From Natronoarchaeum philippinense (GTDB lineage: Archaea; Halobacteriota; Halobacteria; Halobacteriales; Natronoarchaeaceae), in the NCBI RefSeq assembly GCF_900215575.1, contig NZ_OBEJ01000004.1:79082-143081 (forward strand): DNA of 64,000 nucleotides, read 5' to 3'. How positions within the stretch are numbered: position 1 is the stretch's first letter; every line of letters begins with the position of its first letter. Shown piece after piece: positions 25,392-34,647 of the stretch. Position numbers and translations under genes: made by a program. Below the pieces are notes generated by a model. The model ran no database searches and was not told the DNA's origin. It saw nothing but the letters and a program-made list of their open reading frames with translations.

Positions 25392-26480
25392 TCAGGACAG
25401 CCTGACCGGCTCGCCGGCGTCCGCGGACTCGTAGATCGCTTCGATGATCGCCACCGCTTTGCGGGCTTCCGTCGCGTCGAGCGCGTAGGGGTCGTCGCTG
25501 TCCAGCGAGCCGAGAAACGCCGCGAGGTTTCGGCGGTGGTCGGCGTAATCGATGTCCATCGGGTCGGCCGCCCCGCCGCTTGCACCGCCCTGTTCGCTGA
25601 ACGTCTCGCGGATCTCCGCGTCGGCGTCGCGCTCGTCGCGGAACTCCCACGTGACGAGTTCGTCCTCCCGAACTTCGGCGGTGCCGTCGCGGCCGCCCAG
25701 TTGCACGCGCCGGAGTGAACCGGGGTACATCGACGTTGCGCCGAGCACCTGCCCGACCGCGCCGTTTCGGTAGCGAAGCGCAGCGACGGCGGTGTCCTCG
25801 ACCTCGACGTACTCGTCGTCGTGGCCTCGAAGTGCAGTGTAGGCGACGACCTCCTCGACGGGGTTCTCGTCGCGGTCGAGGTCCATCGCGGCGCTCGCCA
25901 GCCACTGCATCGCGTCGATGCCGTGGATCGACTGGTTCATCAGCGCGCCGCCGCCGTCGAGGTCCTCGGTCCCCTGCCACGCGTCGGCGTAGTACTCGTC
26001 CTCGCGCCACCACGGCACGTAGGCGTTTGCGACCGAGAGCGTCCCGAACCGTCCCTCGTCGGCGGCGTCGTGGACCGTCTGAAACACGTCGGTGAACCGC
26101 TGCTGGAAGACGCCACCGAGCGCGATGTCGGCCGATTCGGCGGCGTCGATCATCCGGTCGATCCGCTCGGTCGTGATCTCCAAGGGCTTCTCGCAGAGCA
26201 CGTCGATCCCCCGCTCGGCCGCCGCGAGCGTTGGTTCGAGATGTGCCCCGCTGGGCGTACAGATTATCAGCACGTCCGGGTCGGCGTCGTCCAGCATCCC
26301 CTCCGTGTCGGCGTACCACGAGCAGTCGTGTTCGGACGCGAACTCCCGGCCGGTCGACTCGGTCCGGCAGGACCCCGCAACGAGCGTCGCGGCATCGAGG
26401 TCGGCGATCGACCGCGCGTGCATCTCGGCGACGGCGCCGACGCCGGCTATCGCTGTTCGGTATGTCTCGGGCATCGTCAT
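25392..26480 (-). CDS. Gfo/Idh/MocA family oxidoreductase
   Basis: A 362-residue dehydrogenase. Rossmann N-terminus: YRTAIAGVGAVAEMHARSIADL, then ICTPSGAHLEPTLAAAERGIDVLCEKPLEI. C-terminal domain: GGVFQQRFTDVFQTVHDAADEGRFGTLSVANAYVPWWR and DLDGGGALMNQSIHGIDAMQWLA, with the conserved GG..MNQ.IH substrate-site block. That block resembles dehydrogenases acting on UDP- or free amino sugars, uronates and inositols. It is encoded 58 bases downstream of, and codirectional with, no close gene; the nearest is the sulfatase at 23816-25333 on the same strand. I chose ATG 26480; 26474 is an equally possible start. Confidence 0.9.
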   Translation of the reverse strand: MTMPETYRTAIAGVGAVAEMHARSIADLDAATLVAGSCRTESTGREFASEHDCSWYADTEGMLDDADPDVLIICTPSGAHLEPTLAAAERGIDVLCEKPLEITTERIDRMIDAAESADIALGGVFQQRFTDVFQTVHDAADEGRFGTLSVANAYVPWWREDEYYADAWQGTEDLDGGGALMNQSIHGIDAMQWLASAAMDLDRDENPVEEVVAYTALRGHDDEYVEVEDTAVAALRYRNGAVGQVLGATSMYPGSLRRVQLGGRDGTAEVREDELVTWEFRDERDADAEIRETFSEQGGASGGAADPMDIDYADHRRNLAAFLGSLDSDDPYALDATEARKAVAIIEAIYESADAGEPVRLS

Positions 26481-26574
26481 ATTTCTCTGGAGACGTATCG
26501 AGCAAAAGCGTGTCGGCTTTCGGCATTCTGCGGCGAATGATTTAATTCCCGGCGCTCGCACCACCGGAGTGCGC
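26481..26574. promoter_or_regulatory. Divergent promoter between two oxidoreductase genes
   Basis: TTTAATT at 26541-26547 is 28-34 bases before the plus-strand ATG at 26575 and supports a leaderless start. The same 94 bases must also hold the promoter of the minus-strand gene starting at 26480. Confidence 0.5.
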
Positions 26575-27642
26575 ATGACTCAGTACACAGCAGCCGTCAT
26601 CGGTACCGGCGCGGATCCCGACGACAGAGTCTGGGGCGAGAGCGCCGCGATGGCGTACTTTCACGGCGACGCCTACCAAGCAATTCCGAACTGCGACCTC
26701 GCCGCCTGCGCCGACATCGTCCGCGAGAACGCCGAAGCGTTCGCCGAGGAGTACGACGTGCCCGACGCGAACGTGTTCGAGGACTACGAGGAGATGCTCC
26801 GGACCGTCGAGCCCGATGTCGTCAGCATCACGACTCCCGTCCCCACGCACGCCGACCTCGTCGTCGGCGCGGCAGAAACCGGCGCTCCGGGCGCGATCCA
26901 CTGCGAGAAGCCGATGGCCCACACGTGGGGCGAGTGCCAGCGCGCCGCCGCCGCGGCCGACGAACACGGCGTGCAGCTCACCTACAACCACCAGCGCCGG
27001 TTCGCCCCGGCGTGGCGCGAGGCCAAGCGCCTCCTCGACGACGGCGCGATCGGCGACCTCCAGCGCGTCGAGATGGGTGGGAAGAACCTCTACGATTACG
27101 GGACGCACTTTTTCGACCTGTGCAACCACTTCGCCGGCGAGCACCGTCCTGAATGGATTCTCGGCCAGGTCCACTACGAACGCGAGGACGTTCGATACGG
27201 CGTCCACAACGAGAATCAGGCCCTTGCGACGTGGTCGTACCCCAACGGCGTGACCGGTCTCGCCGGCACCGGCTTCGGCACGGGCGCCGAGGCGATCGGT
27301 TGTGCTCACCGGCTGGTCGGCGACGCTGGCGCCATCGAGGTCCACCCCGACGGCGTCGACGCCGACCTCCGCTACCGGGGCGACGGCGACGGTTGGCACG
27401 CGCGGTCGTTCGACGAGCGTGACCTTCACAAAGCGACGCTGGAGCACGTTCTCGACTGTGTATATACCGACGAAACGCCCGTCGTCTCGGCAGCGCACGC
27501 GCTCCGGGCGACGGAACCGATCTTCGCCGCGTGGGAGTCCGCCCGGCGGCGCGGGCGCGTCGACCTCCCGCTCGACGCCGAGGGGAACGCCCTGACGGAG
27601 ATGGTCGACGACGGCACGCTGACGCCGGTAGCCGATGAATAA
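26575..27642 (+). CDS. Gfo/Idh/MocA family oxidoreductase
   Basis: A 355-residue dehydrogenase closely related to the one at 17116-18207: shared ACADIVRENAEAFA, EDYEEML, HCEKPMA, LTYNHQRRFAPAWREAKRLLDDGAIGDLQRVE-type block, LYDYGTHFFDLCNHF, and the C-terminal ALRATEPIFAAWESARRRGRVDLPLD. The family lysine (EKP) and the substrate-site His (YGTHFFDL) are present. The frame is open far upstream, but the ATG at 26575 follows a TATA box and matches the paralogue. Having two copies of one dehydrogenase subgroup suggests paired oxidation of two related glycosides (inference). Confidence 0.9.
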   Translation: MTQYTAAVIGTGADPDDRVWGESAAMAYFHGDAYQAIPNCDLAACADIVRENAEAFAEEYDVPDANVFEDYEEMLRTVEPDVVSITTPVPTHADLVVGAAETGAPGAIHCEKPMAHTWGECQRAAAAADEHGVQLTYNHQRRFAPAWREAKRLLDDGAIGDLQRVEMGGKNLYDYGTHFFDLCNHFAGEHRPEWILGQVHYEREDVRYGVHNENQALATWSYPNGVTGLAGTGFGTGAEAIGCAHRLVGDAGAIEVHPDGVDADLRYRGDGDGWHARSFDERDLHKATLEHVLDCVYTDETPVVSAAHALRATEPIFAAWESARRRGRVDLPLDAEGNALTEMVDDGTLTPVADE

Positions 27643-27652
27643 GCTGCCCGGT

Positions 27653-28579
27653 TCACTCGTACGTCGCGTCCACAGAATCGAGGCACTCGAAGAGCGCCTC
27701 GGCGGCGAGTTCGTACCCACCGGGGCCGCTGTACCCGCTTCGCTCGCCCGCCCGCTCTAGGTGTGGCTCCAGCGACGCCGGCCCGTCGAAGCCCCGATCG
27801 GCCAGCGCCGATATCGTCGCAGGGATCTGTCCGTCGCCGTCGCCGGCCGGCTCGACCGCCCCGCGCTCGCCGAACTGGGCGTCTTTGACGTGCAACTGCT
27901 CGACGTACTCGATCAGTTGCAACAGGGCGTCGGGATACGGCCGGACGCCGATTTCGAGGAAGTTCGCGGGATCGAAGATCGCCCGAAAGTTCGGCGAGTC
28001 GATGGTCGTCAGCAGATCCCGACACCGCCCCGGCGTGTCGCCGTAGATGTCCTTCTCGTTTTCGTGCAGTAGCGTGACGCCGGCCGCCTCGGCACGTTCG
28101 ACTTTGGCGTCCATCCGTCGAAGCACCTCGTCGCGGTGCTGTTCGGGATCGTCGTCCTCCGGAACGTAGTACGAAAACAGCCGAATCCGGTCGGTGTCGA
28201 ACGCGTCGGCGACTTCGATCGCACGCTCGAATCGCTCCAGATGGGGCTCGAACTCGTCGGTGATCGCTATCTTGCCGATCGGCGATCCGATCGATGTCAC
28301 TTGTATTCCTCGCTCGTCCAGTTCGCTCCGGACTCGACTGACCTGCTGGTCGGACAGATCGAGTACGTTCGTCTCTCCGACGCTCCGCAGGTCGAGCCGC
28401 GAAATCCCCAGCGATTCGAGGACATCGAGCTGTTCGTCGAGGTCCGGCCCGATCTCGTCGGCGAAGCCGCTGACGCCGAATCTGTGGTCGGTCATACGAT
28501 CGACGGGTGGTGTCATCCCTCTATCAACGTTGTGGTCGGCGCGGCCCCGTTCGCGGTGTTCGACCTCTCTCGTTTTCAT
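27653..28579 (-). CDS. Sugar phosphate isomerase/epimerase family (xylose isomerase-like TIM barrel)
   Basis: A TIM-barrel protein of about 308 residues with the metal-site segments VSGFADEIGPDLDEQLDVL, LFSYYVPE, LLHENEKDIYGDTP, AIFDPANFLEIG, LHVKDA and SLEPHLE. It belongs to a different subgroup from the proteins at 16248 and 18364. Start choice: a TTTTATTC box read on the minus strand lies about 30 bases before the ATG at 28579, which favours it. ATGs at 28516 and 28495 would also preserve the whole conserved domain. It is convergent with the oxidoreductase at 26575-27642 (10 bases apart) and divergent from the GH3 gene. Confidence 0.85.
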   Translation of the reverse strand: MKTREVEHRERGRADHNVDRGMTPPVDRMTDHRFGVSGFADEIGPDLDEQLDVLESLGISRLDLRSVGETNVLDLSDQQVSRVRSELDERGIQVTSIGSPIGKIAITDEFEPHLERFERAIEVADAFDTDRIRLFSYYVPEDDDPEQHRDEVLRRMDAKVERAEAAGVTLLHENEKDIYGDTPGRCRDLLTTIDSPNFRAIFDPANFLEIGVRPYPDALLQLIEYVEQLHVKDAQFGERGAVEPAGDGDGQIPATISALADRGFDGPASLEPHLERAGERSGYSGPGGYELAAEALFECLDSVDATYE

Positions 28580-28659
28580 TACGATACTCAATGTCGAACA
28601 ATCCGGAAGAATAAAACGCACTGCCGGCTGAGTTGTTGGCGAATACATACAGACTATCC

Positions 28660-30852
28660 ATGTCTATGATGCAAGCGTGCGCCTCCGATGAGGAGCGTGC
28701 AGAAATCGACAGGAAAGTGGAATCGCTCTTAGAGGAGATGACGCTGGACGAGAAGGTCGGCCAACTCAACCAGTACAACGGGTCCGAACAGACCGGCCCG
28801 GCCGTCGAGGATGTCGACGTCGAAGCCGAAATCCGGGACGGGCGCGTCGGGTCGATCCTGAACGCCTCGGGGTTAGAGAGCCACGTCGAGTACCAGCAAC
28901 TGGCGGTCGAGGAATCGCGGCTCGGCATCCCGCTGCTGTTCGGCTACGACGTCGTCCACGGCTACGAGACGCTGTTTCCGATCCCACTCGGCGAAGCGGC
29001 CAGTTGGAACCCCGGTGCCGCCAAAGAGGCGGCCTCGATCGCCGCCGCCGAGGCCGCCGCCGACGGCTATCACTGGTCCTTTGGACCACCGGTCGACGTG
29101 ACTCGCGACGCTCGCTGGGGGCGTGCAATGGAGACCAGCGGCGAAGATCCGCATCTCGGAAGCGAACTCGCGGCCGCTCGGGTCGAGGGCTTTCAGGGCG
29201 ACGACCTCGCAGCGACCGACACCGTCCTCGCGTGCGCGAAGCACTATGCTGCCTACGGGGAAGTCAAAGCCGGCCGCGAGTACAACACCGTCGATATCTC
29301 CGAGTCGACGCTACGGGACATCCACCTCCCGCCGTTCGAGGCCGCCGTCGACGCCGGCGTCGGCACCGTGATGAACGCCTTCACTGACTACGACGGCGTG
29401 CCCGCGGGCGCGAGCGAACATCTCGTCCGCGACGTTCTCAAGGGGGAGATGGGGTTCGACGGCTTCGTCGTCTCGGACTGGAACTCCTTCCGCGAACTCA
29501 TCTACCACGGCGTCGCCGCCGACGAGCGCGAGGCGGCCGAGCGCGCCATGATGGGTGGGTCGGACATGGACATGGTCGGCCACATCTACAACCACGAACT
29601 CGCCGATCTCGTCGACGACGGCGTCGTTCCGGAGGCGTATCTCGACGAGGCCGTCCGGCGCGTTCTCAGGACGAAGTACCTTCTGGGCCTGTTCGAGGAC
29701 CCCTACAAGTACTTCGACGAGGACCGACGCGAGGAGACGATCCGCGCCGACGCCCATCACGAGACCGCCCGCGACGTAGCACGTGAGTCGATCGTCCTGA
29801 TGGACAACGACGATGCGGTGCTCCCGCTCGACTCGCCCGACGAGATTGCGGTCGTGGGCGGCCTCGCCGACAGCGCCGACGACGTGCTCGGTGATTGGCG
29901 AGCGAGAGGCCATCCGGACTACGCCGTGAGCGTGCTCGACGGAATCACCGAAGCAGCCGGCGACGGCATCGACGTGACATACGCGAAAGGCTGTGAGCGA
30001 ACCGGCGAATCCTCCGAACAGCTCCGTCAGGACGCCGTCGACGCCGTCGCGGACGCCGATGTCGCGGTCGTCGCGGTCGGCGAAACGTGGGAGCTCTCGG
30101 GTGAGTGCTCCAGCCGGACCGACATCGGGCTTCCGGGCGAGCAGCGCAAACTTCTGGAAGCGCTCGTCGAGACTGACACGCCGGTCACCGCCGTGCTGAT
30201 GAACGGCCGGCCGCTCGCTGTCCCGTGGCTGGCCGAGAACGTCCCCGCGATTCTCGAAACGTGGTTCCTCGGATCGCAGGCCGGCAACGCTATCGCCGAC
30301 GTGCTCTTCGGCGAGTACAACCCCTCGGGGAAGCTTCCGATCACGTTCCCCCGATCGCTCGGACAGGTCCCGATCCACTACAACCACCCGCCGACGGGGC
30401 GGCCGAAAGAACAGGCCGAACCGGGCTGGGGAACGTCCTACCTCGACGAAGCCAACGACCCGCTGTACGCGTTCGGCCACGGGCTCAGCTACACTTCGTT
30501 CGCGTACACCGATCTCGAACTGAGCGCCGACGCCGTCGACATGGACGAACGGCTGCAGGTGCAGGTCACCGTCGAGAACGGCGGCTCGGTCGCCGGCGAG
30601 GAGGTCGTACAACTGTACGTCCACGACCTCGTCGGGAGCCGGACCCGCCCCGTCAAGGAGCTGAAAGGGTTCGAGAAGATCGAACTGGAACCGGGCGAGC
30701 GCCGCACCGTCGAGTTCGAGTTGGAGAGCGACGACCTCGCCTTCTGGACGCTCGACGAGGAGTTCGCCGCCGAACCCGGCGAGTTCCGCGTCATGGCCGG
30801 GAGCGCGTCCGACGACATCCGGTGTGCGGACAGCTTCGAACTGGTCGAGTAA
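28660..30852 (+). CDS. Glycoside hydrolase family 3 (beta-glucosidase type)
   Basis: A 730-residue retaining beta-glycosidase. In order: TIM-barrel domain (about 10-330) with RWGRAMETSGEDPHL and KHYAAYG; the nucleophile Asp273 in VVSDWNS; an alpha/beta sandwich (about 365-580) with GETWELSGECSSRTDIGLPG; and a fibronectin-III-like tail (about 620-725). There is no signal peptide, so it is a cytoplasmic exo-enzyme releasing terminal glucose or xylose from imported oligosaccharides. GH3 enzymes accompany PF10091-type glucanases in bacterial beta-1,2-glucan clusters, which fits the convergent neighbour here. The ATG at 28660 is used; 28666 or 28669 are alternatives. Confidence 0.94.
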   Translation: MSMMQACASDEERAEIDRKVESLLEEMTLDEKVGQLNQYNGSEQTGPAVEDVDVEAEIRDGRVGSILNASGLESHVEYQQLAVEESRLGIPLLFGYDVVHGYETLFPIPLGEAASWNPGAAKEAASIAAAEAAADGYHWSFGPPVDVTRDARWGRAMETSGEDPHLGSELAAARVEGFQGDDLAATDTVLACAKHYAAYGEVKAGREYNTVDISESTLRDIHLPPFEAAVDAGVGTVMNAFTDYDGVPAGASEHLVRDVLKGEMGFDGFVVSDWNSFRELIYHGVAADEREAAERAMMGGSDMDMVGHIYNHELADLVDDGVVPEAYLDEAVRRVLRTKYLLGLFEDPYKYFDEDRREETIRADAHHETARDVARESIVLMDNDDAVLPLDSPDEIAVVGGLADSADDVLGDWRARGHPDYAVSVLDGITEAAGDGIDVTYAKGCERTGESSEQLRQDAVDAVADADVAVVAVGETWELSGECSSRTDIGLPGEQRKLLEALVETDTPVTAVLMNGRPLAVPWLAENVPAILETWFLGSQAGNAIADVLFGEYNPSGKLPITFPRSLGQVPIHYNHPPTGRPKEQAEPGWGTSYLDEANDPLYAFGHGLSYTSFAYTDLELSADAVDMDERLQVQVTVENGGSVAGEEVVQLYVHDLVGSRTRPVKELKGFEKIELEPGERRTVEFELESDDLAFWTLDEEFAAEPGEFRVMAGSASDDIRCADSFELVE

Positions 30853-30888
30853 CTCACTTTCCTGTCGCTTTCGCCTCGGCGCTGTGGG

Positions 30889-32319
30889 TCAGATCGTGAA
30901 CCGTTCCGCTTCGAGCAGCCCCGTCGGTCCCGATCCGACCGGGTGGTTCACGAACGCGTCCCGGACGGCGCCGTCGCGCAGGTAGTTTGCGATCGCAACG
31001 AGCGAGATGCCCTGATCGAGCGCCAGATACGCGTTCGTCGTCCAGTCGCTGACGAGGCTCATCGAGTCGTAGAACCCGTACTCGGTATCGAGGCCCCGGT
31101 CGACGTAAGCATCGAGCGCCCCTGCGATCTCGCTCTCGCTCGCGTATTCGAGTCCCAGAAGCGTCGCGTGCGGCGTCGCAACGTCGTCGCGCTCGTACCC
31201 CTCGATCCCGGCGCGTGCAACGCCGAACTCGGCGTATCCGTCCGGTAGTCCACACGGCGAGAACCCCCACGCGTCGTAGCCTTGCTCCTCGGCGTGGTTG
31301 ATCTGTAACTGCACCTGCCTGCGATTGTTCGCCCCTAGCGCATGCTGGCCGCGCGATCGTTCCGGCAGGACCAGCGACGGCATCAGCGACTCGAACATGC
31401 TCCCGCCCCACGAGGGTACGTACCTGATCCCCTCGTGTTCGTAGTGGCCTTCCCAGACGCGGTTGTCGTCGTAGGCTCGGAACTCTCCCTCGGGATCGCC
31501 CTGCTGATCCCACTCGGGCGGGAACGTCCGGAACGTGTCCCACCAGTGTGACCGCGGCACGTCGCCGTTCCCGATCCCCACGTAGCTCGCGATCCGCGTC
31601 TCGGCGTTGAACACGCCGTAATGGAAGCCGAGATCATCGCCCGATCTGGCGTCGAAGCCGCCGTACAACTGGCCGAACGGCTCCCCGCCCTCGAAGGGGT
31701 TCGACACGTCGGGGTCGTAGAACCGGTCGAACGACTGGCCGGCGAGAATTTCGTCGGCCATGGGTCGAAGTTCGGGGAACGCCCCACCCGCCGCGACGAG
31801 GCCGGCCACGAGCCAGCCGTTGTCGATCGTCGAAATCTCCCACCAACCGCCGTGGTCTTCGGCGACTGCACCGTTGCCGATGTCGTACCACCGATAGAAC
31901 AGCCCGTTCCACCGGTCGAGTTCTCGTAGCATTACAATAATCTCGTGCGCGCGCTCGCGCGCACTTGACTTGGAGATGACTTCGAGTTCCGACGCGGCTA
32001 CCGTCGCCAGCAACTGGAGGCCGACGTTCGCCGGTGATGTCACCGACCGTCGTGTGTACCCCGCCGCAGTGGCATCGACGCGGTCCGGAGCGAACCCGGT
32101 ATCGTCGTGCGAGAACTCGTCGAAAAACGCCCACGTGTCTTGTCCGATCCGGTCGAGCCGCGAATCCAACTGCGCCGCGGCGTCGTTACTGTCCGGTAAG
32201 TCGTTCGCCTCTCTGGACTGGCGCGTTAGTGCGAAGCCCGTCGTCAGTCCGCCACCGACTCCGAGAGCGCTGAGAACCGCCCGTCGACTGATGATGCTGC
32301 TGTCGTCAGAACCTCCCAT
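30889..32319 (-). CDS. Glucoamylase-like (PF10091, GH144-like) protein, Tat-exported
   Basis: A 476-residue relative of 14730-16115 with an N-terminal twin-arginine signal (SRRAVLSALGVGGGLTTGFAL, about residues 11-31) and no lipobox cysteine, so it should be released or loosely surface-bound. Family blocks: WNGLFYRWYDIG, ISTIDNGWLVAGL, RIASYVGIGNGDVPRSHWWDTFRTF, SWGGSMFESLMPSLV, WGFSPCGLPDGYAEFGV, ATPHATLLGLEYA, LDTEYGFYDSM. It probably cuts an extracellular glucan before uptake. The ABC importer is divergently encoded next door, which fits a cut-and-import module. The ATG at 32319 is the first that keeps the Tat signal in front. Confidence 0.85.
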   Translation of the reverse strand: MGGSDDSSIISRRAVLSALGVGGGLTTGFALTRQSREANDLPDSNDAAAQLDSRLDRIGQDTWAFFDEFSHDDTGFAPDRVDATAAGYTRRSVTSPANVGLQLLATVAASELEVISKSSARERAHEIIVMLRELDRWNGLFYRWYDIGNGAVAEDHGGWWEISTIDNGWLVAGLVAAGGAFPELRPMADEILAGQSFDRFYDPDVSNPFEGGEPFGQLYGGFDARSGDDLGFHYGVFNAETRIASYVGIGNGDVPRSHWWDTFRTFPPEWDQQGDPEGEFRAYDDNRVWEGHYEHEGIRYVPSWGGSMFESLMPSLVLPERSRGQHALGANNRRQVQLQINHAEEQGYDAWGFSPCGLPDGYAEFGVARAGIEGYERDDVATPHATLLGLEYASESEIAGALDAYVDRGLDTEYGFYDSMSLVSDWTTNAYLALDQGISLVAIANYLRDGAVRDAFVNHPVGSGPTGLLEAERFTI

Positions 32320-32575
32320 TGATCTTCCGTTTGGTCCCCAGGTCCTATTGCTTTGTGACAAGATAGTAAGCACACTCTCCTTTCGTCCGCCCAAAATATC
32401 GAGATAACAACCTGCCTCACGCTCTGTTCTCGTTACGAAATATCCCTTCAAACGTTAGCGCTCGGGGCCGAGAACCTTGTTTTCCGGACCCAGAGCGGTT
32501 CCAGAACCAGTATCATTATATACCGTTACACCTAGATTGGGAACGAAGCTCACAGTCCACAGGTAAGCACCAACT
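32320..32575. promoter_or_regulatory. Divergent control region of exported glucanase and ABC transporter
   Basis: These 256 bases lie between an exported hydrolase (minus) and the solute-binding protein (plus). CATTATATACC at 32514-32524 is a TATA candidate about 52-62 bases before the ATG at 32576, leaving room for a short leader with a Shine-Dalgarno-like AGGT at 32561-32564. A shared operator here would co-regulate digestion and uptake. Confidence 0.5.
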
Positions 32576-34576
32576 ATGAGAGATTTCGAGCCAACCAGAC
32601 GCGACTACGTGCAGGGTATCGGTACGGCCTCACTCCTCGGTCTTGCGGGGTGTATGGGCCTCGGCAACGACGGCAACGGCGGTGGGACCCACAGCAGCTA
32701 CATGTCCCCCGAGGAGCGAGAAAACCTCGACTTCGTCGAGCAGGAGTATCGGATCGCCCACTCCAACGACATCGATCCGAGCGAGCTCTCGCTCAACATG
32801 AGCAAGTGGCAGGTGTACCCGTGGGGTATTCGAGCCCTCCTCGAGGGTGCCGATTACTACGAAACCCTCTACGAAGATGGGTACAACGGCGTCATCATCG
32901 ACAACGTCGAGGTGTCGCCGGGATCGGTCACGGTAACGGTCCATGAGGATGCCGCGTGGAGCAACGGCGATCAGATCACGGGTAAGCACGTTCGGAACCA
33001 CGTGCTCCGAAGCATCTTCATGCGGGTCAGCTCCCCGCGAAACGAGGTCCAATCGCCCAGCGAGGTCGGCGCGCCGATGCTGCTGGTCCGGTCGCCGACC
33101 GACGACGGCGGCGATTGGCGCCAAGACGCGATCGAGGTCGACGGCAAGTCGGTCACGTTCAAGACCAAGGAGGGCTGGTACGGCGAGCAGTGCCCGTGGA
33201 CCGAGGACACGCTCAAGCGTGAGTTCTACGGTGCAGTGCCGGAGATGCCCGTTTACAACCAGATCTTCGAGGACTTCATGAGCCTCGAAGATCCGTTCGG
33301 CGAGAACTTCAGCGAGGTCGAATCCCTGCGTTCTCAGTATCGCAACATGGATGTCGGCTGGGAGGATGTCGCCACCTGCGGCCCCTTCTACCTCTCGGAG
33401 GTCAACCAGCGCGAGTACACGCTCGAGAAAAACGAGGGGTATCCCTACGCGGACCGGATCAACTGGCCGACGATCAAAGCCGAGTACATCGAGGGCGCCC
33501 AATCCAAACGCACTGCGCTCGTCGAAGGGCACCTCGACGCAAGCGGTAGCGTCTCCATGCCCGAACGGACGCTTTCGGCGCTGCCCGAAGAGATGGTCGA
33601 GTTCCGTCACGAGGTCCCCTCGGGCGCCTCGTTCAACGTCCACATCGGCGACGGCAACTTCAGCGACGTTCGGGCCCGACAGGCGATCCAGCACGTGATC
33701 GACCGACAGGCGATCACCGAGGCCGTCTCCGGTGAGACGGTGATCGAGGCCTCGCCGATCGAGATCCCCGGTGCCATGGGCGGCATCGACGAGATTCTCA
33801 GCGACGAGTTCCTCAGCTCGCTGAACAAGTACGAACCCGACCAAGAGCGTGCGACCCAACTGCTCGAAGACGCCGGGTTCTCGAAGGAAGGCGGCACTTG
33901 GATGACGCCCGACGGCAACGAGTGGAGCTTCCGCATCCAGACCGACGCGTCCGTCCCGCACATGGAGACGCTGATGGTCAATCAGCTCCAGAGCTTCGGC
34001 ATTCAGGCCGAGCTGTACACGCAGGACAGCGCCGTCCTGCAGCAGAACAAGGAGTCCGGCAGCTACGATATGGCGCCGGGTAGTTGGGGCGGCGAGGCTC
34101 ACTCCGCGCTCGCGTTCTTCTGGTGGATTCCCCAGAACCCGGTCCAGCGCGGCATCCACGGCATCTGGACCGACGAACAGGTCCAGCAGTGGGGCGAGGA
34201 GGTCGAGCCGGTCAACATCGACGAGAACGGCTACGCCCACAACTTCCAAGCCGAGCATCTCAAGGACTACTTCACGATCGAGGCGCCGCCGGTCGGTGAG
34301 CCCGACGGCGAACTGCAGGAGTACGACACCGCGTGGGCGGCGATGATGCTCGACTGGGGCTACCGTCTGGAGGACCGCAGCTACGAAGAGCTGCTCGAGG
34401 AACTGGCGTGGATCTACAACTGGTACGTTCCGGAGTTCCCGATCCACAAGCAGAAGGCCCAGAAGTTCCACAACACGAGCAAGTGGATCGTTCCCCCGGA
34501 AGACCAAGAGAAGAAGTGGTACCGCGGGCCCAAATCGCTGATCAACTCCGGTCACATCAGCGCGAAGCCCGAATAA
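32576..34576 (+). CDS. ABC transporter solute-binding lipoprotein (SBP family 5, Dpp/Opp type)
   Basis: A 666-residue extracytoplasmic binding protein. N-terminal Tat motif TRRDYV with a hydrophobic stretch ending in the lipobox LAGC (Cys near residue 24), so it is exported folded and lipid-anchored. Family-5 blocks follow: VTVTVHEDAAWSNGDQITGKHV, GPFYLSEVNQREYTLEKNEGY, ARQAIQHVIDRQAI, ATQLLEDAGFSKEGGTWMTPDG. It heads the import module; permeases and ATPases follow from 35089. Although the family is named for peptides, archaeal Dpp/Opp-like systems often import oligosaccharides (glucans, xylans, cellobiose), and this context favours sugars. A paralogue lies at 41405-43423. Confidence 0.95.
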   Translation: MRDFEPTRRDYVQGIGTASLLGLAGCMGLGNDGNGGGTHSSYMSPEERENLDFVEQEYRIAHSNDIDPSELSLNMSKWQVYPWGIRALLEGADYYETLYEDGYNGVIIDNVEVSPGSVTVTVHEDAAWSNGDQITGKHVRNHVLRSIFMRVSSPRNEVQSPSEVGAPMLLVRSPTDDGGDWRQDAIEVDGKSVTFKTKEGWYGEQCPWTEDTLKREFYGAVPEMPVYNQIFEDFMSLEDPFGENFSEVESLRSQYRNMDVGWEDVATCGPFYLSEVNQREYTLEKNEGYPYADRINWPTIKAEYIEGAQSKRTALVEGHLDASGSVSMPERTLSALPEEMVEFRHEVPSGASFNVHIGDGNFSDVRARQAIQHVIDRQAITEAVSGETVIEASPIEIPGAMGGIDEILSDEFLSSLNKYEPDQERATQLLEDAGFSKEGGTWMTPDGNEWSFRIQTDASVPHMETLMVNQLQSFGIQAELYTQDSAVLQQNKESGSYDMAPGSWGGEAHSALAFFWWIPQNPVQRGIHGIWTDEQVQQWGEEVEPVNIDENGYAHNFQAEHLKDYFTIEAPPVGEPDGELQEYDTAWAAMMLDWGYRLEDRSYEELLEELAWIYNWYVPEFPIHKQKAQKFHNTSKWIVPPEDQEKKWYRGPKSLINSGHISAKPE

Positions 34577-34647
34577 CGTCACTTTCGGACGAAGTTACGC
34601 TGTCTTCGTAGGCGGGCGGTCGAACTCGGTTATCTCGCCGAGCGCGG

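Noticed and set aside
25315..26526. Minus-strand open frame of 403 codons
   Set aside because: Alternate frame of the Gfo/Idh gene at 25392-26480; the product is extremely arginine-rich.
32630..34582. Minus-strand open frame of 650 codons
   Set aside because: Antisense shadow of the solute-binding protein gene, which has a Tat signal and family blocks.
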